In this document: positions 15,951-23,639 of the stretch, in pieces
Position numbering within the stretch: position 1 is the first letter of the stretch
How the letters are laid out: every line of letters starts with the position of its first letter
From: a virus
DNA: 64,000 bases
Direction: 5' to 3' (one strand)
Virus record (IMG/VR): IMGVR_UViG_3300032294_001887
Coordinates: 1 to 64,000 of that record
The notes under the pieces: generated by a model
Told to the model about the DNA's origin: nothing
The model's database searches: none
What the model saw: only the letters and a program-made list of their open reading frames with translations
Position numbers and translations under genes: made by a program

Positions 15951-15958
15951 TATAAATA
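15951..15958 (-). promoter_or_regulatory. TATTTATA motif (minus strand), upstream of the lone RHH gene
   Basis: It lies 34 bases before the RHH start and 37 bases from the plus-oriented motif of the sheath gene, making 15917-16036 a divergent promoter region with no other gene. Confidence 0.45.
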
Positions 15959-15995
15959 CTTATTCAAAAGTAAAGTTTTTTCATAAAATATCGAA

Positions 15996-16003
15996 TATTT
16001 ATC
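15996..16003 (+). promoter_or_regulatory. TATTTATC motif upstream of the tail sheath gene
   Basis: It lies 33 bases before ATG 16037. The intervening leader is A/T-rich without a Shine-Dalgarno sequence. Confidence 0.5.
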
Positions 16004-16036
16004 TATAAAATAAATCTGTAATAGAATTAATAAATA

Positions 16037-19000
16037 ATGGCAACAGCACAAGCAAACCAAAAAGTATTCGTATCTCCGGGTGTGTATACATCAGAAACAG
16101 ACCTATCTTTCGTAGCCCAAAGTGTGGGTGTTACGACATTAGGTTTAGTGGGAGAAACAATTAAAGGACCGGCCTTTGAACCGATATTTATAACTAATTA
16201 TGATGAGTTCCAAGCCTATTTCGGAGGAACAGAACCTGTCAAATTTTATAATACCCAAATTCCAAAATATGAAGCAGCATACATTGCTAAATCATATTTA
16301 CAACAATCAAATCAATTATTTGTAACAAGAATTCTTGGATTATCGGGATATGATGCAGGACCATCTTGGTCACTTACTGTTACTGCTAATGTAGACCCAA
16401 CAACAATTGGTAATCCATCTACGGGAACATCATTCACGGCAAATTTTACAGGTAATTCATTAAATGATACTGTTGAGTTTATTGGGGGCGCATTACCTTC
16501 TTTTGTGTCGGCAAATTTAAATACTCAATATAGACTACAAGATGGTTCGATATCGACATTGCAAACTGATTTTAATAATTACATAAATTCTATTGTAAAT
16601 TCACCATCAACTTCAGCAACAACTGCAATTATATATGGAGCAATACCTCAAACCGATTATAATTCGGTAACAGGTCAATATACAACAATTAGAAATCCGT
16701 ATGGGTGTGTAAACAATTTTGATAACAATGATTTAACTGCAGGTTCAAATGACAGTTGGTATTATGCAAATTTTGAATTTGCAAATAATGATTCTACATT
16801 AGGTTATACAGGATATTCATTTAATTATGCGGTTTCTAGTTTAATTACAGGTGCGTCAAATACATTCACGGGTACAGTAACCGGTAATTCATATACATTC
16901 ACAGGTACGGCATATAGTGAGTTCAATAATATGGTTGTTGCAACCATTCGTTCAAGAGGTATTTCACTTTACACAAATCAAACTTCAAGTATTAACCATG
17001 GTCCGGTTTATCAAGTAGGAATAGATTATGATAATGGAGGAACTTCAGCACTAAATAATTTACAATTGATTTGTACTGGACAATATTCTGATATTTCAAA
17101 ATCACCTTTCTCAACATTTTTATTATCAGGGGTAACCAAAGATAATGATGTATTCTCATTCGAAACTTCAATGTTAGCGTCATCGTCAAAATACATTACA
17201 AAAGTTTTAGGAGTTGATAATTTTGGAAAATCAAGATTTGAAGTCCCAATTTATGTTGAGGAAGCTTATCAAGGTTCATTAAATTACGCATATAATCAAG
17301 GTTATATAAGAGGATTAGCGTGTGACTTAATTGCATTACCAGGTGCTAGAAGTCAAAACCCAACATCAATTGCTTATAATTTAGAAAGATATCAATCACC
17401 TGAAACACCATATTTGGTTTCGGAATTAAGAGGTAATAAAGTTTATAACTTATTTAAATTTATATCAATTTCTGATGGAGATTCTGCAAACACTGAAATA
17501 AAAGTGTCAATCGCAAATCTTTCATTTAACAATATGTCATTTGATGTGTTAGTTAGAAATTTCTTTGATACTGACTCAAATCCTGTGGTAATTGAAAAAT
17601 TCACAAATTGTAATTTAGACCCATTATCAAATAATTTTATAGCTAAAAAAATTGGTTCATCTGATGGAGAATACGCGTTAATCTCAAGATATATCATGGT
17701 TGAGATGTCTCCAGAAGCACCAATAGATGCTTTACCATGTGGATTTTACGGATATACTCAAAGAGAATATTTGGATTATGACACTTATCCTTCACCGTAT
17801 CCTAAATTTAAGACAAAATATTATTTCCCTGGTGAAGTTATTGCAAATCCACCATTTGGTGTAAATGCTGGAGGAGCACCTATAGAATCCTCAGGAGATA
17901 TTGTACGAAGAAGTTATTTAGGATTTTCAACACAATTTGGAATTGACGAATCTTTCTTAACATATAAGGGTAAACAAACACCTTCAAATTGGATATCCGA
18001 CCCGACGGCTGAAGGTCAACCTTGGAATGTAAGAAGTAAAGGATTCCACATGGATTCAGGTGCAACGGTTGTTACAATCGGAATCAGTTCTAAATCAAGC
18101 GGAGAAACAGCGTTTGAATGTGGTGTGGCTAATTTCACTAGCGACCCTGATACACAAGAAAGTCCATATTATTTCATATATTCAAGAAAATATACGGTAT
18201 GTTTCGCAGGAGGTTTTGACGGGTGGGATATCTACAGAGAATGGAGAACTAACGAAGACAGATTCCAATTAGGAGCAACAGGTTATTTAGCAGGAGCTTA
18301 TCCGGGTTCAAGATACCCAAATGCTACAGGAGACGGATTATTTAAAAGAATTGTTGTTCAAAATAATACTCAAGATTTCGCTAATACAGACTACTACGCT
18401 TACTTACTTGGTATTTTAACATTCGCAAATCCTGAATCTACAAACATTAACGTTTTTGCAACAACTGCGATTGATTATGTTAATAACTCAAACTTAGTAG
18501 AAGAAGCAATTGATATGATTCAATTCTCAAGAGCGGATTCAGTTTATATTGCAACAACACCTGACTATAGAATGTATACACCGGATGCGACTAACTCTCA
18601 AGACATTATTTATTCTCAAGAAGCGGTTGATAATCTAGACAACACAGGAATTGACTCTAACTATACCGCAACTTATTATCCTTGGATATTAGTTCGTGAT
18701 ACCGTTAACAATACACAAATTTATTTACCACCGACAGGTGAAGTTTGTAGAAACTTAGCATTGACTGATAATATATCATTCCCTTGGTTCGCATCAGCGG
18801 GTTACACGAGAGGTCTTGTAAGTTCAATCAAAGCTAGACAAAAACTTACACAGACAGATAGAGATACCTTGTATCAGGGTAGAATTAACCCTATCGCAAC
18901 TTTCTCAGATGTTGGAACTGTAATTTGGGGTAATAAAACTTTGCAAGTTGCTGACTCAGCACTTAACAGATTGAATGTAAGAAGATTATTACTTCAAGCT

Positions 19001-19276
19001 CGTAAATTGATTTCGGCGGTAGCGGTAAGATTATTATTTGAACAAAATGACCAAATCGTTAGACAACAATTCTTGGATAGTGTTAACCCAATCTTGGATT
19101 CAATCAGAAGAGATAGAGGTTTATATGATTTCCGTGTAACTGTATCTTCAACACCTGAAGATTTAGACAGAAATACATTAACAGGTAAAATATATTTGAA
19201 ACCTACTAAGGCGTTAGAGTTCATCGATATCGAGTTCTTCATAACTCCAACAGGTGCTTCATTTGAAAATATCTAA
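16037..19276 (+). CDS. 18: Contractile tail sheath protein (gp18-like)
   Basis: The 1,079-aa protein has the classical sheath N-terminus (KVFVSPGVYTSETDLSF, then TTLGLVGETIKGPAFEP and 'TNYDEFQAYFGG') and the sheath C-terminus ('GRINPIATFSDVGTVIWGNK', 'LNVRRLLLQARKLI', 'FLDSVNPILDSIRRDRGLYD'). T4 gp18 has 659 residues, so about 400 residues are inserted, mainly Ser/Thr/Asn-rich beta sequence between roughly 100 and 700. These should form exposed domains on the outside of the sheath, as the variable insertions of other sheath proteins do. The gene has its own promoter-like motif and is closed by a hairpin terminator. Confidence 0.95.
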   Translation: MATAQANQKVFVSPGVYTSETDLSFVAQSVGVTTLGLVGETIKGPAFEPIFITNYDEFQAYFGGTEPVKFYNTQIPKYEAAYIAKSYLQQSNQLFVTRILGLSGYDAGPSWSLTVTANVDPTTIGNPSTGTSFTANFTGNSLNDTVEFIGGALPSFVSANLNTQYRLQDGSISTLQTDFNNYINSIVNSPSTSATTAIIYGAIPQTDYNSVTGQYTTIRNPYGCVNNFDNNDLTAGSNDSWYYANFEFANNDSTLGYTGYSFNYAVSSLITGASNTFTGTVTGNSYTFTGTAYSEFNNMVVATIRSRGISLYTNQTSSINHGPVYQVGIDYDNGGTSALNNLQLICTGQYSDISKSPFSTFLLSGVTKDNDVFSFETSMLASSSKYITKVLGVDNFGKSRFEVPIYVEEAYQGSLNYAYNQGYIRGLACDLIALPGARSQNPTSIAYNLERYQSPETPYLVSELRGNKVYNLFKFISISDGDSANTEIKVSIANLSFNNMSFDVLVRNFFDTDSNPVVIEKFTNCNLDPLSNNFIAKKIGSSDGEYALISRYIMVEMSPEAPIDALPCGFYGYTQREYLDYDTYPSPYPKFKTKYYFPGEVIANPPFGVNAGGAPIESSGDIVRRSYLGFSTQFGIDESFLTYKGKQTPSNWISDPTAEGQPWNVRSKGFHMDSGATVVTIGISSKSSGETAFECGVANFTSDPDTQESPYYFIYSRKYTVCFAGGFDGWDIYREWRTNEDRFQLGATGYLAGAYPGSRYPNATGDGLFKRIVVQNNTQDFANTDYYAYLLGILTFANPESTNINVFATTAIDYVNNSNLVEEAIDMIQFSRADSVYIATTPDYRMYTPDATNSQDIIYSQEAVDNLDNTGIDSNYTATYYPWILVRDTVNNTQIYLPPTGEVCRNLALTDNISFPWFASAGYTRGLVSSIKARQKLTQTDRDTLYQGRINPIATFSDVGTVIWGNKTLQVADSALNRLNVRRLLLQARKLISAVAVRLLFEQNDQIVRQQFLDSVNPILDSIRRDRGLYDFRVTVSSTPEDLDRNTLTGKIYLKPTKALEFIDIEFFITPTGASFENI

Positions 19277-19286
19277 TAAATTTAAT

Positions 19287-19310
19287 GGGGATACAAAAGT
19301 ATCCCCTTTA
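19287..19310 (+). terminator. Hairpin terminator after the sheath gene
   Basis: A perfect 8-bp stem GGGGATAC (19287-19294) / GTATCCCC (19299-19306) with an AAAA loop is followed by TTTA. The T tract is short, so it may be an attenuator with partial read-through. Confidence 0.65.
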
Positions 19311-19320
19311 ATCGCCAAAT

Positions 19321-20148
19321 ATGGAAAGACAACTTAAAGAAGGATTTAAACTTGAAGGGACACCAGATATGAAATATTACGCATTCGATTGGGATGATAA
19401 TATTGTTCATATGCCAACTAAAATTATGTTAAAAACTGAAGATGGTGAGGAAATTGGTATGAGTACCGATGACTTTGCAGAGTATAGACATGATTTAGGT
19501 AAAACCCCTGTTCAATATAAAGGAGATACTATTGTCGGTTTTGCGGACAATCCATTTAGAAATTTTAGAACGGAAGGTGACAAAGATTTTTTAGTTGATG
19601 CGATGAGAGCAAAAAAAGGACCGGCATTTGATGACTTTAGAGAAGCAATTAACAATGGGTCTATTTTTTCAATAATTACCGCAAGAGGGCATAATCCTGA
19701 AACCTTAAAACAAGCTATTTATAATTACATTATAAGTGGTTTCAATGGAATAGATAAAAACATGTTAATTAAAAATTTAAAAAAATATAGAACATTTGTG
19801 GATGAAGATGAAATGAGTGACGATGAATTAATTAAATCATATTTAGAGTTAAATAAGTATCACCCTGTTAGTTTTGGTGATGAAGAAGGTGCTGCAAATC
19901 CCGAAGAATTAAAAGTTAAAGCGATGGAAGATTTTGTATCTTATATAAAAGGAATGGCAGGAATACTTAATAAAAGAGCCTTTATTAAAAATGATATCTC
20001 AAATAATTTCATACCAGACATTAGTATTGGTTTTTCAGATGATGATATGAAAAATGTAGAAGTAATGAGTAAACATTTTAAAGATAAACCAGATAATATA
20101 GTTAAGACTTATTCTACTGCTGGAGGTATTAAAAAGTTATATAACTAG
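19321..20148 (+). CDS. HAD-fold protein between sheath and tube genes
   Basis: The 275-aa protein has KYYAFDWDDNIVHMPT near residues 18-33. D23 and D25 form the DxD nucleophile motif I of the haloacid dehalogenase superfamily. IFSIITARGHNPETLKQ, around residue 115-131, gives the motif II Thr and the 'TaR' feature typical of HAD phosphatases and polynucleotide kinase 3'-phosphatases. An acidic HPVSFGDEEG at about residues 180-190 could be the motif IV region. No P-loop kinase domain is present, so it is not a T4 Pnk equivalent. A phosphatase on nucleotides or nucleic acid ends is possible. The position inside the tail cluster is unexplained by function. Confidence 0.75.
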   Translation: MERQLKEGFKLEGTPDMKYYAFDWDDNIVHMPTKIMLKTEDGEEIGMSTDDFAEYRHDLGKTPVQYKGDTIVGFADNPFRNFRTEGDKDFLVDAMRAKKGPAFDDFREAINNGSIFSIITARGHNPETLKQAIYNYIISGFNGIDKNMLIKNLKKYRTFVDEDEMSDDELIKSYLELNKYHPVSFGDEEGAANPEELKVKAMEDFVSYIKGMAGILNKRAFIKNDISNNFIPDISIGFSDDDMKNVEVMSKHFKDKPDNIVKTYSTAGGIKKLYN

Positions 20149-20200
20149 AGAATAATTTCTTAAAAAATAAAGTAAATAGAAAAATTTTCATCGAGACTAT

Positions 20201-20208
20201 ATTTATTA
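20201..20208 (+). promoter_or_regulatory. TATTTATT motif upstream of the tail tube gene
   Basis: It lies 34 bases before ATG 20243, the same distance as for the sheath gene (33). Confidence 0.5.
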
Positions 20209-20242
20209 GATATAAACACAAAAAAAACAAAATTGAAATAAC

Positions 20243-20731
20243 ATGGCTGATTTATTAATGAAAATGCCGATACCTTACGAACCGAAACGACAGAATCGTT
20301 TTATTTTAAGGTTTCCATCAAGCTTAGGAATAAATGAATGGTTCGTAGAAACTGCGGCAAGACCATCAATTAAAATTGGTTCAACTGAAATCCAATTTTT
20401 AAATACATCAACATTTGTTGCGGGTAGATTTAATTGGGACCCAATTTCGGTTAAATTCCGTGACCCGATTGGTCCTTCAGCGGCTCAAGCACTTATGGAG
20501 TGGGTTCGTCTACATGCAGAATCTGTTACCGGTCGTATGGGTTATGCCGCGGGTTATAAAAAAGATATCGACCTTGAAATGTTAGACCCAACAGGAGTTG
20601 TTGTTGAAAAATGGATATTATATGGAACTTTTTTAACTGATGTAAATTTTGGTCAATTAAGTTATAGTCAAGACGCATTAGCGGATATTACCGCACAACT
20701 TCGTATGGATAGATGTGTGTTAGTTTATTGA
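20243..20731 (+). CDS. 19: Tail tube protein (gp19-like)
   Basis: The 162-aa protein matches T4 gp19 (163 aa) in length and layout. MKMPIPYEPKRQNRFILRFP at the start is followed by 'INEWFVETAARPSIKIG', 'FNWDPISVKFRDPIGPSAA' and 'WILYGTFLTDVNFGQLSY'. The 'w.v..aarP.i' and 'DLeMLDPTG...e.W.l.G.f..dv.fg.ldys' elements are hallmarks of T4-type tube proteins, which stack as hexamers inside the sheath. It has its own upstream motif and a strong terminator directly downstream, as suits a high-copy structural protein. Confidence 0.95.
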   Translation: MADLLMKMPIPYEPKRQNRFILRFPSSLGINEWFVETAARPSIKIGSTEIQFLNTSTFVAGRFNWDPISVKFRDPIGPSAAQALMEWVRLHAESVTGRMGYAAGYKKDIDLEMLDPTGVVVEKWILYGTFLTDVNFGQLSYSQDALADITAQLRMDRCVLVY

Positions 20732-20772
20732 TTTACATTTAACATTTACAATTATTTTTATTTAACTTATAT

Positions 20773-20810
20773 TTAACCGTAAAGCAATAAACTTTACGGT
20801 TAATTTTTTT
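20773..20810 (+). terminator. Strong terminator between tube and chaperone genes
   Basis: A perfect 12-bp stem TTAACCGTAAAG (20773-20784) / CTTTACGGTTAA (20792-20803) with a seven-base loop is followed by seven Ts. It lies only five bases before the next ATG, so the chaperone-like gene would be expressed by read-through or from an unrecognised promoter, which would keep its level low. Confidence 0.9.
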
Positions 20811-20814
20811 ATAT

Positions 20815-21558
20815 ATGGACACACAATCAAGAGACTACGGTCAAGAAAATTTTACATTACCACACGACGTGGTGTTATTACCTTCACAGGGAATTTTTTA
20901 CAAAAACAAAAAGAAATCATTAAAAATTGGTTATCTTACGGCATCTGACGAAAATATTATAATGGCAGGAGCAAATGATTTAACTCTCAATTTATTAAGA
21001 GCAAAAATATATGAACCCGATATTAAAGTTGAAGAACTTATTGAGGGTGATGTTGAGGCTATCCTAATATTTTTGAGAAATACTGGGTTTGGACCTGAAA
21101 TTACTCTAAATTTAACTGACCCTGTTACAAAAAAACCTTTTCAATCAAATGTATTGTTAGACCAGTTACCTGTTATTAGTGGTCAAAAACCAAATGATGA
21201 TGGAACTTTTGTGATTACTCTACCAAAAACGCAATCATCAATTAAATTAAAACCATTAAACTATGGAGAGATTATGGAGATTAGTAAATTGGCGGATTCA
21301 TATCCTCAAGGTAGGGTTGTTCCAAAAATTACTTGGAGATTACAAAAAGAAATTGTTGAGGTTGATGGTTCTACCGATAAATCAGTTATTTCTAAGTTTG
21401 TTGAGTCCATGCCAATTGTGGATTCAAAACACATTAGAAAATTTATGAATGAAAATGAACCAAGATTAGATATGACTAAAACAATTATGGCCCCGTCCGG
21501 AGAAAAGCTAATAGTGAATGTTGGCTTTGGGGTGGACTTTTTTCGCCCTTTCTTCTGA
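20815..21558 (+). CDS. Tail assembly chaperone / gp26-like protein, zero-frame product
   Basis: The 247-aa zero-frame protein has 'FTLPHDVVLLPSQGIFYKNK', a long middle domain and 'IMAPSGEKLIVNVGFGVDFF'. This resembles T4-type gp26 baseplate-hub/assembly proteins, in which an 'aps.g.....p.. f..FF' element precedes a short C-terminal helical region. Here that helical region is present but in the +1 frame after a TTTTTT run (21538-21543), while the zero frame ends in the unusual RPFF. The gene lies exactly between the tube and tape measure genes, the standard position of frameshifted tail assembly chaperones in long-tailed phages. It probably escorts the tape measure during tail assembly. Confidence 0.75.
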   Translation: MDTQSRDYGQENFTLPHDVVLLPSQGIFYKNKKKSLKIGYLTASDENIIMAGANDLTLNLLRAKIYEPDIKVEELIEGDVEAILIFLRNTGFGPEITLNLTDPVTKKPFQSNVLLDQLPVISGQKPNDDGTFVITLPKTQSSIKLKPLNYGEIMEISKLADSYPQGRVVPKITWRLQKEIVEVDGSTDKSVISKFVESMPIVDSKHIRKFMNENEPRLDMTKTIMAPSGEKLIVNVGFGVDFFRPFF

Positions 21559-21697
21559 TTATAGGAAAAGTCAGATAGATGAATTTTACTATCTGAACAC
21601 ATTGATGAAGATTACTTATCAAGATTTTGAAAGAATGCCAATATTTGTTAGAAAATATTTATTGGATAAATGGATAGAAGATAATAAGAAGGACTAA
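21541..21697 (+). CDS. +1-frame extension of the chaperone (frameshift product C-terminus)
   Basis: Reading on in the +1 frame after the six-T run gives about 50 further residues: ALSSDYRKSQIDEFYYLN, then LMKITYQDFERMPIFVRKY and a charged end, stopping at TAA 21695-21697. The 'eef..L.......ydf..MPi..r.y...kl' pattern resembles the C-terminus of gp26-type proteins, so it looks like real coding sequence. The full product would be about 293 aa. Either a +1 (or -2) ribosomal frameshift occurs on UUUUUUC, or the run contains one extra T from sequencing. The terminator hairpin overlaps this extension's stop codon, as expected if the gene truly ends here. Confidence 0.65.
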
Positions 21698-21715
21698 TTT
21701 TTTAGTCCTTCTTCT
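21687..21715 (+). terminator. Terminator overlapping the stop of the chaperone extension
   Basis: The 11-bp stem AGAAGGACTAA (21687-21697) / TTAGTCCTTCT (21702-21712) has a TTTT loop. The 5' arm contains the stop codon. The hairpin is followed by the TATTTATA motif of the tape measure gene. Confidence 0.8.
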
Positions 21716-21722
21716 ATTTATA
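21715..21722 (+). promoter_or_regulatory. TATTTATA motif upstream of the tape measure gene
   Basis: It lies 19 bases before ATG 21742 and directly after a terminator stem, a typical end-of-unit/start-of-unit junction. Confidence 0.55.
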
Positions 21723-21741
21723 TATAAAGTTAAAATTAATT

Positions 21742-23589
21742 ATGGCAGATTATAATCCAGAAGACCAAGGTAGTTTTGACGAGGCTAAAAAAAGTTTAGA
21801 AGCTTTTAGTGACCTCGCTAACCAAACAGTACTTTCTATTTTTAAGATGTATGAGGGTGCTGATAAGATTAACAACGCCTTTCTACAAGGAAGAACTCGT
21901 TTAGACGAGATGAGTGACGCTGTTGCAAAATCGGCAGCCGGTGTCCTTCGTTTGGGTGGGAATCTTGGTGATGTTAATACCACTATGATAGGTATTGCTG
22001 ATGGTGCTAGAAGGAATGTAATTGCGACAGAAGACCAAGTTAGTAAGTTATATGCGGCATCTACAATTCTCAATACTACCTCAAGTTCCTTAGTTGAAAA
22101 TTTTGCGGAAGCGGGGTACGAGGTATCTCAAGTTGGAGTTAATTTACAGGATTCTATTCAGTATGTTCAAAGTGTCGGTCTTAACGCCAAAACAGTTGTA
22201 AAAGATGTTGCGAATAACATGGAGTTGATGAATAGATTCAACTTCAGTGACGGTGTTCAAGGATTGACAAAAATGGCTGCTCAAGCTTCAATGTTGAGAT
22301 TTGATATGCAAAACACTGCTAATTTCGCAGATAAAGTAATGAGTCCTGAGAAAGCAATTGAAGCGGCTGCCGGGTTCCAAAGACTAGGTGTTAATATTGG
22401 TAACTTGGTTGACCCATTTGCGTTAATGAATGACTCAATTAATAATCCTGGTGCATTACAAGATAGTATTATTAAAGCCACAAAAAAATATACAGAGTTT
22501 GACGAAAAAACAAAATCATTTAAGATAAACCCACAAGGTATTTTGATGTTAAAAGAATTGTCGGATGTTACTGGAATTAGTGCAAGAGAACTTTCAAAAA
22601 CCGCATTAGCTGCCGCCGATTTAGATAAAAGGTTATCGGCTATTAGTCCATCATTGAAATTTGAAAAAGAGGAAGACAGACAGTTGTTGGCTAATATGGC
22701 AACAAAGAAGGATGGTGAATATGTTATACAAATTAAAGATGACCAAGGGGCGATTGAATACAAAAAACTTGGAGATATTACGGCAGATGAATTTAAAGAG
22801 TTAAGAAAAAAACAAGATGAGGCACCTAAAACACTTGAAGAAATTCAAATTAGTCAATTAGATTATTTAAAAGACTCAAGTTCATCATTAAGGTCAATAC
22901 TTGCAAAAGGGACTTTTGGGGCTGCAGGGTCTGCATTCGTTAGGGGAAATTTTTTAGGCGCCGAAAGAATTAGTAGGGGATTTACGGGTTCACTTGATGA
23001 AAATATTCCTAAAAGTGCTGAAATAATAAAAGATATTAATAGTTCTATGGAGAAAATGAAGGAACTTTTTAATATAAAAGAACTTGGTAAAATAAGTGAT
23101 GCTGACTTTGCAACTAAACTCTCAAAACTTGAAAGTGAAGTTAAAAGTAAAGTAAATACTCTTGGTGAAAAAGGTATTGAAAAGTTAATAAAAACTTTTG
23201 AAGATACTAATAAAAAAATTGATGGAACAAGTGGGATTGAAGAAAAATTTAAAAAATATAGTTCAGATATGTTAGCCGAGATTGGAAGACCACAACAATC
23301 ATCTAATAAAATTTCTGGTACTGTAACCAAATCACCAATATCAAGAAATAGTTTTTTAGGTCAACAAAATGTTAACCAAACATCCGCAACAGGTTCTTTT
23401 GTAAAAGAAATTAACCAAAATATTAAGGTTGAAATTGACTACAAAACCCCGACAGGTGGAGATAGTGAACAAAAAATGAAAGATTATTTTGACAAACAAT
23501 TTAAACTAATGACTCAAACAGAAGAATTTAAAAGGATTAATTATGAATATCAGTTACAAATGAAAAAAGAACTTGGATTAAAAAGGTAA
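21742..23589 (+). CDS. Tail tape measure-like protein (gp29 position)
   Basis: The 615-aa protein is largely helical and Ala/Ser/Lys-rich: FDEAKKSLEAFSDLANQTVL, then repeated heptad-like stretches (LSKTALAAADLDKRL), and a long coiled region at residues ~440-520 (SSMEKMKELFNIKEL...). The length is close to T4 gp29 (590 aa), which is tape measure and hub component. The C-terminus (EFKRINYEYQLQMKKELGLK) is charged and helical. It follows the chaperone-like gene directly, as tape measures usually do. There are no obvious transmembrane segments or peptidoglycan-hydrolase domain. The ruler role is inferred from position and composition. Confidence 0.7.
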   Translation: MADYNPEDQGSFDEAKKSLEAFSDLANQTVLSIFKMYEGADKINNAFLQGRTRLDEMSDAVAKSAAGVLRLGGNLGDVNTTMIGIADGARRNVIATEDQVSKLYAASTILNTTSSSLVENFAEAGYEVSQVGVNLQDSIQYVQSVGLNAKTVVKDVANNMELMNRFNFSDGVQGLTKMAAQASMLRFDMQNTANFADKVMSPEKAIEAAAGFQRLGVNIGNLVDPFALMNDSINNPGALQDSIIKATKKYTEFDEKTKSFKINPQGILMLKELSDVTGISARELSKTALAAADLDKRLSAISPSLKFEKEEDRQLLANMATKKDGEYVIQIKDDQGAIEYKKLGDITADEFKELRKKQDEAPKTLEEIQISQLDYLKDSSSSLRSILAKGTFGAAGSAFVRGNFLGAERISRGFTGSLDENIPKSAEIIKDINSSMEKMKELFNIKELGKISDADFATKLSKLESEVKSKVNTLGEKGIEKLIKTFEDTNKKIDGTSGIEEKFKKYSSDMLAEIGRPQQSSNKISGTVTKSPISRNSFLGQQNVNQTSATGSFVKEINQNIKVEIDYKTPTGGDSEQKMKDYFDKQFKLMTQTEEFKRINYEYQLQMKKELGLKR

Positions 23590-23614
23590 TTTTTAAAAAA
23601 AAATAACATTAACC

Positions 23615-23622
23615 TATTTATA
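23615..23622 (+). promoter_or_regulatory. TATTTATA motif upstream of the 1,674-aa baseplate gene
   Basis: It lies 17 bases before ATG 23640, flanked by CC/GG that form a small ACCTATTTATAGGT palindrome. Confidence 0.5.
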
Positions 23623-23639
23623 GGTAAAGAAAAAGATAG

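Noticed and set aside
21604-21697. Independent 30-aa gene starting at ATG 21604
   Set aside because: It is the end of the +1-frame extension, which is open and protein-like well before this ATG.
22281-22763. 160-aa minus-strand frame opposite the tape measure gene
   Set aside because: Ser/Leu/Ala-rich mirror of the helical Lys/Glu/Ala-rich coding strand, with no recognisable feature.
22863-23330. 155-aa minus-strand frame opposite the tape measure gene
   Set aside because: Same kind of antisense shadow; its Phe/Ser/Leu runs mirror Lys/Glu/Ser codons of the real gene.
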